Shown here piece after piece: positions 24,001-36,000 of a stretch of DNA of 64,000 nucleotides (position 1 is the first letter of the stretch; the number at the start of each line of letters is the position of its first letter). Under the pieces are notes generated by a model. It saw nothing but the letters and a program-made list of their open reading frames with translations, made no database searches and was not told where the DNA came from. The stretch spans positions 86,952,706 to 87,016,705 of the forward strand of contig OZ024934.1 in the NCBI GenBank assembly GCA_964017235.1. Reading direction: 5' to 3'. Both the position numbers and the translations under genes were made by a program. This DNA is from Sabellastarte sp. h YS-2021 (Eukaryota; Annelida; Polychaeta; Sabellida; Sabellidae).

Positions 24001-27000
24001 GTTGCATGTGAATATCATCCTAAACATCACCACTAGAATTAGGAAAACAGCTTGCAACATACATTTTTAAAAGTGCTTATGGAATTTAAAATGTTAATGA
24101 TCAGCTCTATAGGTACCATGTGTTATGCTATAAGTACATGTTAAGGTGGAACAATTCTGTGCTGGATATCATCTGGCACTGGCAACTACCTAATTATGAC
24201 TATGGCTGAAATCAGTACCCCCAATCTTACAGATAAGATTGTCTACAATTTACTTGTATGTTGATACATAAGTAACAGGTTTTTTTTACAATCCATTTAT
24301 GGACTGTTAATAACTTTACATACACAAATGACGATCTCACTTAATGAATTCAAATCTAAATAATGACTGCAAAATTTAATTCATAGTTGTTGGTATATAT
24401 TTCCCAACGTTAGATGTATTGAGATAGTCTTAAGATTGGCTGACATGTCACAGGTAGCCTAACTTAATCTCTCCTGTTTGGCTTCCCATCTTAATAATGA
24501 CGAAATCTTAATGATGCAGGAATATTGGCATGTCACCTTAATATTGACAAGATCTGACCGATCTTCTTTGTTTTCTAAAAGGCATCAAGAAGTCAGAAAA
24601 TCTTGAGTTATATATAAACAGAAGGTGCTTGGTTTGGTTGATCCTGCCTCTTTTTCTGAAAACCTTTTGAAAATATATCCTTTAGGCTTGTGAAAATAAT
24701 GCTACAGATAACTAAAAAACTTACCCCAAGTTGTGACGATGTTTTGTTGTCCTCTGTTCTTACAACTGGCTCTTTGTGTTCCAAGTGTCTGAAAAAAATC
24801 CACAAACTTGAATGAACTTTAACAGTTATACCTAGGAGTGAGGCGTGCCGTATCATTGGAACCAGGGGCAGTATTTGCATAAATATATAACAAAAAACGA
24901 ACCATTCCAAGACATATAAGCCAAAAAACACAAACTTTCTGATTTTACGATTTGAGTTTGACTTGTAAGGAGGACTTGGGTGTAAATCTGACTGGCCTTC
25001 TAGATCCCCTGCATATGGTTTCCAATTACCAACTGATACCTTCTAAATTCTAAAATTCTAAAAGCGATAATAAAGGAGATAGTTTGACCCATAAGGGGGA
25101 CAATGTTTAAATCTAACTGGATTTCTAGACACCTTGCATATGGTTTCCTACTACCTCTTAATACATTTGAAAGGTCTAAAAGCAATAATGAAGGAGATAT
25201 AAGCCAAAGACACAAGATCTGTGATGTTATAACCCCAGTTTGACCAATGGGGGGACAGGGTAAAAATTAGACACTTTCCGTATGGTTTTCTATTACCTTA
25301 CAACACATTTTAAGGACCTAAATGCAACAGATAAGGAGATAATAGTCACGTTCTATTGAATTTAAGGGTTTTTTATTTGTATATGGTTTTTAAAGGCTCA
25401 TAAATCACTTAATTTTGGTCTAATCACTTTCAAAATGTAATCAACCAGATATGATGATTTTATCCTATGGCAACAAGTAGTTTATGCTGAGAAGCTATGG
25501 CGAGCAAGGGTACCCCCAAAATATTATTTTTGATAATGTGACCTTGACAAAAGTTAAATACTTTACCATGCGTAAATATTATTTAAGAACCTAATATGGT
25601 TAGAAGGTGCCAACTAATAAGGGAGATCTTCAAAGAAGACCATAATCCCGATGGGACGGGAATGAAAAATCTGACCCCAAAACGAATAAGCGCCCTTTCA
25701 AAGAATGCTTGTGTAAATTATGTGTAGAATTAAAGTAGATGAATATGACTGAATTTCATGTTTACCACGGTTATTTGTCTGCGTTAACATGCATATTATT
25801 AGGTCTACCCGTTGTTGTTTTTTTGTTGTTGTTATTGTTTTTTAATAGTTTTTGTCCCACATCACAATAAACTGGACACATTTTTTTTTTTTTTTTTTTT
25901 TTTGGGGGGGGGGGGTGCAGGATGCAACATATTGCTCCCACTGAAAGGCGTACAGGAATATAAAATATGGCAAGGGGAGGTTGCCATATTTGGTATGTTA
26001 TTGCTAAATAGCATAACCCATTACACAGTAATGTAGAAGCGTTAATCAGTTTATGGGTCTAATTTTGGTGAATTTTTTTACTCTGAACCTGAATATCCCA
26101 CAAGTGACAATTCTGAGGACCTGTCCCAATATGACCCTGGCTGTTGAACGGGACGTAAAACCCCAACTTTGACTTTGAACCTGAATAACACAAAGAGTAT
26201 TTCATATATTTTAAATGTTAATACCTCAAATAATAGGTGTGTTATCCTTTTATTACTGTGCCAAATATTCATCCCCTAATATTTATGCAAATATTAAAAA
26301 TACTACGTTTTCTATCTCTAATTGACCAAAACCCTTGAATCAGTTTTTGGGTCTATTTTGAGAAAAAGGTAAACACTGACTGAATACTTCAACTATATGA
26401 AGTGTACCATATATGGCATTATTATATGTGGTCAGTAATCAAATAATGAGGCTGTTTTACCAATTTCAAATGTGAAGTAGTGTCTCTGCATGTTTATATT
26501 TCTAGAATATGAAGTGTTTTTGGTGGAAGTAATGATCAGTTCATGGGTCTAATTTTGGTATCTTTTTAGTTCAAAACTTAATAACACATCCAGTATTTCA
26601 TTTGTTTTCATGGTGATAGTTCAGATGTTATCCCTTTATCATTGTACCAGATATCATTTTCTAAATATTTGTAGAAATATTAAACACATTGTCTTTTTGT
26701 TTCTTTTTGCTGAAAACCCTGTGATCAGTGTATGGGTCTATTTTGGAAGAAAATGTTATACTTGACTTATCACTTCAGAGATTTACATATGTACTGTTAT
26801 CTGTGGTCACTTAGGACTGACCAAATCATGATTTCAAATTATCCAAATGCAGGTATTGTTTTTCCCATGGCAACTAGCTGTGTTGACATGTGAATGGATG
26901 GGTGGGCAGGTGGGCAGGGGCAAATATCTTGTCTGGCCTGTATCTCAGAATCTGTTAGAGTTACCAAGGATGTTGACACTTGATAGGGGTATAGGTTATG

Positions 27001-30000
27001 GGTTATAAATGTGCAATGTCATACTGTGACCTTAGTCTGACCTTTGACCTTGACTCTGTCAAAATGTTTTCTACAGAAACATTTCAAACATATTTCTCTC
27101 ATGACAATGATATATAGATTACTGCAACTGATTTATTACCTCCACCAAGGAAGTATCATTTTTATAACGGGGGCCATGGAGGCACAGTGGTAACACACTC
27201 GTCTCCCACCTCTGAGATCAGAGTTCTAATCCTGGCCGGACTTCAAGCACGTAAGTGGCTTGCCCTTGGCCAGCAGTTTACAGTACAGAAGCTTGACCAA
27301 TTATATGTACTTGTTTCCTCTTCCCTTCCAACTACCCGTCGTGATATGACCAATGTTACAGTGTTGAAAGCGACGTAAAACACCCAAATAAATATTTTTA
27401 TAACTGTCTGCTTGCCTCTTTGTTTCCTTGTTGTTAGCAGGATATTGTAAATACTACTAGTTGGATCTTCCTGAAAAGAAATCAGAATATGTGTCCACCT
27501 TAGATCCTGTTAAACTTTTAGAGTGATCTGGATTATCATCCGGATACAAAAAAAAATAACTTAGATTTATCTATTTACTTATTATTACATGCACTCTCCC
27601 AAGTACTCTGGTTATAGGTAATTCTACCTAACCGTTATTTCCATTGACAACAATACTTCAATTAATAAATTTTAAAGCTTCACAACTTTTAGTTTACCAA
27701 TTAATGATTTGATATTGCCTTGTTTTGATACTTTGCATACATTTTATCCCTCTTACTTATTTGTCTTGCACATTACTATAGCTTACAATGCAAGTTCTCT
27801 ATGTAATGTTGACCAATGCTATTTCCCCAGACTGTTAAACTTTATTAAAAGTGATGAACAGAAAAATAAAAATGTTCTAATAAAACACCCAAACATAAAT
27901 ATATGTTTATATTTGTAATTATACAGCCAACACACAAATTTTTTTATAATTGAAGTACTTGAAGACACACCACTACACAAAATACTTGCCAAAATAGGCT
28001 CAAAATTTGGTCAGTGTCCTTGTGTTACAGTCTATATATAGTGAACTTGAAACAGCTGGGGGTTCAGTCAAGTGTGACATTTTTTTTCCAAATAGACCCA
28101 AAAACTGATTCAAGGGTTTTGGTCAATTAGAGACAGAAAAAGTAATATTTTTAATATTTGCATAAATATTGGGGAATTAATATTTGGCATAGTAATAAAC
28201 GGATAACACACCTATTATTTGAGGTATTAACATTGAAAATATATGAAATACTCTTTGTGTTATTCAGGTTCCAAGTAAACAATTAACCAAAATTAGACCC
28301 ATAAACTGATTCATGCTTCTACCCCTGTAAAAAGTTGAAGTATCCCTTGACTTTTTTATATTTAACATATGTCTTACATTGACAAATCATTCATGTATTA
28401 GATCTGCTTGCTTATTCCTTTGATGTAGATTTGTGAAGCACCACGTGAGTAATCTTTGGATTGGATATTCACATGTTATAAGGTAATTACATAAAATACG
28501 TTTGATCATAACAAAGATCAAACTTGATAGGATGACGTCTATCTGAATATTATTGTACCTCATTTCTATATCAATGATTTATATTTTAAATAATGTCCAA
28601 ATTATACCAATAATTATTTCTCAAGAATGGGGCCATACCAAATAAGACTAGTAGAGAACGTTATAACAGATAATTATGAATTGTTGTTGGGATTTTGATA
28701 TGCAGATTCCAAATGTTATCCTAATTTGTGCATTGATGTTCATTAATTTGCTTTTTTCTTGATAAAGTTTATTATTACTAGTGTTTGAGTCAATGCACAT
28801 TTAATAAACAAAAATCCGCACAATAATACAAAGGATATTGTGATATCTACTTTAATATGTACAAAGTTGTGGTCATGAGAGGATCTCATGAGCACATCTT
28901 GTTATATGGTTGTTACTAGAAGATCTCGTTAGCATGCAAACTTGCTCCAAGTCTTTGCATTTGTATCCATCAGTAACCTGAACAGTTAAGTTTAAATTGG
29001 AAACTTACAGGAGTTCATTATACCACAAGCATTCAGGATTAAGGGGTATAGTCTCAGAAAAAAACTTATGTCAGGGCTGTGGTTCTCCAAAAGTCATGCA
29101 GTACCCATATATTACACAGAAACAAAAGGACTTGGTGAAAGTCTGGTTAGCATGACTTAATTATTATGCAGTGATCACCGAAAGATGTGGTGACAGCCAC
29201 TTATTTGGGATAACCAAATAATGTGGGATTTACTAGTTGTTGTTTTTTTTGTTGCAACCACGAGATGATGTGGTGAAGACAAGATGAAGTGGTGATCGCA
29301 AATCATGTGGTGCTCATGACTTATCTTGTTGTGATCACCAGATGATATAATTATTGCCATATTTTCTTGTGCTCACCACATTTGTTTCACCTCGGTCGTT
29401 TCCCAACGGCCAAATTATTTATTTGGCCTTTTCAAAACCTTACATGAACCTGATTAATGAAGTGCTGCTAAAACCTTTAATACATGTACTTATTATTATT
29501 ATTACCTCCGCCAAGGAGATTATGTTTTCATGTGAGTTTGTTTGTTTGCTTGTTTGTGTGTTTGTCAACAAGATAACTCAAAAACTTATGGAGGGTTTCG
29601 ATGAAATTTTCAGGATATGTCTGCAAAGGTAAAAGGAAGAAATGATTAAATTTTGGAGTGATCCAGATCACTATCTGGATCTTCTGGATCCAAGAAATGT
29701 AATTTTTAAAAACAGATCGTCTCAAAACGTTATAGATGGATTTTGATGAAATTTTCAGGAAATGTCCTAAATGGGATAAGGAACAAGTGATTCGATTTTG
29801 GGAATGATCTGGATCACTGTCTGGATCATCTGGATCCAGGCTGTCAGATAATTTTAGGATGGATTTTGATGATATTTTTAGGATATGTTAGAAATGGTAA
29901 AAGGAAGAAGTGGTAAAAGGAAGAAATGATTCAATTTTGCGAGTGATCCGGATCACTATCTGGATCTTCTGGATCCAAGAAATGTAATTTTTAAAGATAA

Positions 30001-33000
30001 AAACTTATGGATGGATTTTGCTGAAATTTTCAGGATAAGTCCTAAATGGGACAAGGAACAAGGGATTAGATTTTGGGAGTGATCTGGATCACTGTCTGGA
30101 TCATCTGGATCCAGGCTTTTTTTAAAGGCGGTTATAGCTAGATAATTTTAGGGTGGATTTTGATGATAGTCCAGGAGTTGAACTCCCTTGGCGGAGGTCT
30201 GCGCTCTCTGAGTGCGGATGTGTTTGTTCATTTCTGAAAAATATTTGTAAAATACTTGATGACTTTATATTAACCGTCCACCACTTAGTGAAGTATAAAT
30301 TATGCTGATTTAACGTACATTTAAAGTATTGCACTGGCAATGCAGGAGCCGCGGTGGAGCCTCCAACCTCTAAGGTCGACTGTTCAAACCCTGGACAATA
30401 ATGAGTAAAATTGGTAGTTGCTTGCTGTTGGTCGGCAGTTTACAGTACAGAACCTTCACCAACTGTATGTACTGGTTTCCTCTGCCATTATAACTACCAG
30501 TTGTGATATGACCTGTACAGTATTATAAGTGACGTTAAAACCCAAATAAATAAATGAACTGGCAATGCACTCCTATCTAATACTTCTAAGGAATAACTGG
30601 GGCCACGGTGGCAGAGTGGTAACACTCTCGCCTCCCACCTCTGAGATTGAAGCTTGAATCCCGGCCCGACCTCAAGTTGGAAAGCTGGTAGTTGCTTGCC
30701 GTCGGTCGGCAGTTTACAGTACAGAACCCTGACCAACTGTATGTACTGGTTTCCTCTGCCCTTCCAACTACCCATCGTGATATGACCTATACAGTGTTGA
30801 AAGCGATGTAAAACCCCAAATAAATATATCTATATAAGGAATAACCCCTTCTTTAGACCAAGACATGCATGTTCTGGTGTGTGTGTGTGTGTGTGTGGCT
30901 TGTTCAGTTATTCATGTATTACAGTGACATGCCTCATAAAACTATTATATTAACTTATATTCAATGATAAATAGTTTTCTAGTTTGGCTTTGATGTCAAC
31001 TTAAGCCTCCTGCATCCCCCAGTTATAAAATAAATTCAGCACAATCATTATTGACAAAAAACACACAATAGCATTCAAATTAATTTCATCCTGAGAGTAA
31101 AATACTCAAATTAATTTGTTTAATGAGAGACGTTTGAAATTTTGTCAAAATACTTGTTAAATGATATGAGGTTTCAGTATCTTGATAAAATTTGACATAA
31201 TTTCGGAGCTGAGGTTTTATAGAAATAGATTATGACTATTCATAATGCACTTGATTGCAAAGTTTATCTTTAAGCAGTTTTCATTTGATGTCTGGTCTTC
31301 TAAAGTATCAAGTGAATCAAACTAAAGTAGGTATCTGATACCAAAGTGGTGAAAAAAAATATTAATTTTGGATTTCTTTCAAAGGTTGCCTCCAGGGGCG
31401 AAATTCATATGACTTTCTCAAAGCACATACATTACTGTGTCATTAATGTCATTGAAATAAGTGAGGTGTATAAAGTAGGTAATTCAGTTTGGGCATTAGA
31501 ATGAGATATAAGATTTTGGTAAAACATATTGAGCCAGCCCAGACACATACATTAATATGTCTATTAGACATTATGTTTTGAATCAATACGTGTATCTATA
31601 CTTGTGGACATGTATAAGGTTTAAGAGTTTAATATCTAGAATATCCAAATTCATAAGAAAGTGTGACTCGGATCCGAGTGCTTTGGTCAGAAATTTCTTT
31701 GTTAATTGAATGGGTGTTTTTTCAATAAGGGTGCCTAGTACTATGTTTTCATCATACAGCTAATATACCTGAAGATGCTACAAAATGAAGGAGATAATGA
31801 ATGTAAACTTTAGCCAATCAGGGGACTGTAAATGTAAAAACCCCTCAACTTTAAAGATAACATAGACTTTGTCATACAGTATTAGTTATGTAAACACTCA
31901 GTTCTTTACATCCAACTAAATATATAGTCATCATTATTGTATAAAACAACATTATGGAAGTGATGCACGACTTGCCTAAATTTTACAATGATTGGGGCAT
32001 TTCGATTAGCATTTGTGATCTGGGGGGGCAGTCTCAAAACACAATGCAGTGACTACTGTCAGTGTAACGACTACTCAAAGAATGCTACTGAGTTCTTTAG
32101 TAAAAGTCTTGTTGCATTGTCATTAAGTATTAGTTTGTTATTTTACGCATGCTTCCATTGACAGGCCCCAGAGACACTGGTATAAAAATTGTGATTTGGA
32201 ATCAATTTTAACTGTGATTAGTTTTATTGTTTTAGTGGTGTTGATATTTAAAAAGGCCAAAAAGAACACTTGAAAACTATATAAAACAGGATGGACAGTA
32301 AAAGTCAGATTTTTAGTGTGGGTTCATGTAAGATTCAGTATTATAATTCATAATTATCAAATCCCCTACTCTGCTCAGTGTGTTATATTTAATCAGGTGT
32401 CTGTACATCACTGTCCAACAAACATGACTCAAGTTACAAGTGTTGTGTGATGTTGCATGTGGGTTTTCCACTATTCCATTAAAGTTATATGGTCATTAAA
32501 ATGTGGCCAATATGATATAGACTACAGTTCACGTGAAAGAGATTCCAGAGATCTCTGGTCACGTAATATAACTTTAAGGAAATCAATTACATCTCTAAAT
32601 TTGTCCAGAACCTAGGTCATGTGAACACCTATTCCCCTGACATCCCAGGGGCTGTAACAGCGACTCACTTCTGACATTCGAACCCCCTGACCCCCCCCCC
32701 CCCCCCCCCCCCCCCTGGATCCGCTAGTGTTATTGGTATTTTAGAATAAGCAAGACTAAGCATAAGTTAAATTTTAATAACCAAATCAATTACAAAGTAG
32801 TCAACACAGGGAAAAGAGAAGACAGAGACACAGAAAACAACAAAACGACAACAACCAAACAACAAACAGCCACCACTTGACATGTGATAATCATCTGTCA
32901 TATTTCAGTCACTAAATCTATTTTTTTATTGTGACAAAGCTATTAAAACATGTACACGTTCAACAGAAAAATGTATTTTTGTGTATAATTTTCACAACCT

Positions 33001-36000
33001 GCCCTGATAAACAATATCTGAACTATTTTGGGTACAAACACACTAGATGTGTGTAAACCATGTATACAATACAATATCACTTCTCATATGGCTCATCAGT
33101 GACATAAACCACCAGTTTACACTTCAGTAAGTGAAATGAAGACAGGTAATCAACTTAGTGAGCCGTCACTTCGGTTTTTCATATTTAAAATTATATTGAA
33201 GTGATGTATATTTCTGCCATTCAGGATGCTCTATATCACACATTCTCCCAAAGAGAGTTGATATTACAGGCATGGCCTTCACCCTCGTCATGATTATAGC
33301 TAAGTTGTTTGGTAAACACTTACATTTGTCACTGTCATACTGGGTTGCCAAGAGTGGCAACATTTCCATAATGACCAAAATGGCCAAAGCACTCCCTACT
33401 TCCCACTGCTTTTAGAACATTTGGAATAAAATGAACTGTATTTCTGTTCCATTGATTGGTTTGAATTTAACACTCCTTACAAAATAGTGTATGTCTGATA
33501 TCACCACAGGTAGGTCTGCGGGATGTAGGAACAAAAGGCATACCAGTTGGTCAACATTCTGCACTGAAAACTATTAGGTACCTGTACCACCTTCCCATTT
33601 TCAAACTAGGGCTAAGATTCAAAATCCCCATTGTGAGAGGTGTCAGACTAGTGTCACTATGCTCCCACTTTTGAGTAAGGACCCTCCCCCCTCCACTTTG
33701 ATGAGCAGACATAATTTGTGTTATATTTTACTGTTTATCCGTTTTTGCTGTTTTAATATTTATTTTTGTTTTGCATTATGTAACACCCCACCCCCAGTAA
33801 GTGTTTATTTCCCAAACTTTAAAACCACGAGGCCACAAAGACCCCTTCTGAGTGGTCAACAACATGTGAAGTGTTTACACCATCATGTCTTTGTATTGTG
33901 TATGGGTTCTCTGGTCTCTGTGTCATAGAGACACGAATATGTAATGACAGATGGTGTCCTTTTATTTCTTATCTTTATTTGAAGATATTTATGGATATTT
34001 ATTACTGTGCAAACTTTTTGGCAAATTATGTTGTTCAGTTTGTTTATGTCTTGTTTGTTTATATACAGCATAACTTAAAAATTACTGCACGTTATAAAAT
34101 TCTCGGAGAACATTAAAACTGTTACTAGGAAGAACTGATTAAAATTTGGACATGATCAGGTCAATTTCCTTGATTCTGGAACGATTTTTTTTGCCGAAAT
34201 ATAATCTGCGTTAGCATCCATAAGCAAAATGACATTATTCAGTTAATTCCCTGTATACCAGTGGTTCTCAAACAGACTCGGTAAGACACACTTTGCAAAA
34301 CTTTTGCCAAGTATGCTCTCGGCTCACCTTCCAGTGCTCTTATTTATTTACCAATTTATTACAACTTGAGCAACTTTGTGGTTGTTTATGTGCAATAACG
34401 CGGATTGTCATGAATTCAGTGGCACAAGTTATAAATTAATTTTGATCATTTAACTTTTTATATCGAGTTTCAATGGGCGATAACACATTTTTTACTCGAC
34501 TTCAGCTCCCAAAATTGGCTCAAAATGTGGAACCATACTGGTAAATTACCAGTAGCTTGTATTGTATGTTTTATACCTGGTAATGCACAAGAGTTGTAGA
34601 AGACAACTAAATGTTATTTCCTTTTGATTACACATTTTTTCGTATGTGACCAACCCATGTGTTTGTTTCTGTGCAAACTGGCTTGTAAAACATCAAATGA
34701 AAAGTGGATCAGAAAAGTAAAACTTCCTCAATTAGATGTTTAGATATGTATAAAAAATATATCATTCGTAGAGATGAATAGGATAATATTACTACTACAT
34801 AGTTGTAAAATATTGTCATTTTTTGTGATATATATCTTTTGTGGGAAAGTTGGTAGTTACTTGGCGATGCCCCAATGGCATTAGGACAGAAGTTTGACCA
34901 ACAGTATGCACTAATTTCCTCCATCCCTTCAACTACCCCGTCATGATATGACATATACAAGGTGTTGAATTACTTATAATTTGATAATTGGCCGCAGGTA
35001 ACAGTGTAAAACTATAAATGGTTGAGGATTTCAGTCACAGTTTTCTTTATAACAGAGAGCCATAAACTGATCATAGGGCTTTTAGCAATTAGAGACAGAA
35101 AAGGGAGTAATTTAAATAGTTTTATAAATTTTAGGGAAGTAATATCAGGCTCTATGAGAAAGAGATAACACACCTATTTATTTAAGCTATTTAAAAATAT
35201 ATATTTATATTATATACTGGATTAGTTATTGATTTTCAAAGTCAAAATTTACCAAAATGAGACCCATAAACTCGTCGACTCCTCAAATATGAATCCCGAC
35301 TTATTGCAACTTGTGGATACTACTAAAACACGAAACACATCGAGTCACAAATGAGCCCCGAATTGTTTAATATTTTGCACTCGCATGGAGGGTTAGTGCA
35401 GAACCGTGTGCACTAGGTGTTAATAGATAATTGTCTGAGATTTTATGATGAATTCCACTTGAAAATCATGCCTCACATATCATGAGCTATTTGGGGATAA
35501 TTTCAATGATAGATACTCGTCTGTAAGCTCCCAGTGTCATGGTATGGTGCACATATATGGTGCAAAAGTTCAAAAGGTTAAAATGAGTACTTCACCACAA
35601 TGACCAAATGAGGTCATTATGACAGACTAATGAAACTAGTTGTAAGAAGAAATCCTTAGTAGAAATGTTTTTATAGTCATGTATGAACACCACTTTCGTA
35701 TATAATTACCATACGATTTATGCTTACTGTCTTTGCCAATAATAGGTAATTTGTGAGATCGATATTTCTTCCCTTATGAATAATTGTATGTCTTAATGTT
35801 TACCACTGACATTGGAGACATGAAAAATGATATAACTAGAAAGCACACGTAGAGCACAGGCCTCCACCAGCGGTGGAAAACATGTTAGTGTGAACATATA
35901 TGGTATTGTATATGGCAAATTCTCATTAATAATGACAAATAAAACATCACCCATTTCCGTAAACCAAGAATGAAAAAAAAATCAATTTTACTTTCAAATG

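Noticed and set aside
24608..24931. 107-codon minus-strand ORF as a single-exon gene
   Set aside because: Only its middle 64 bp has splice sites and phase fitting the neighbouring exons; the rest shows no motif.
33166..33387. Minus-strand 73-codon ORF with several cysteines
   Set aside because: Cysteine spacing does not match the modules and no acceptor or donor fits.
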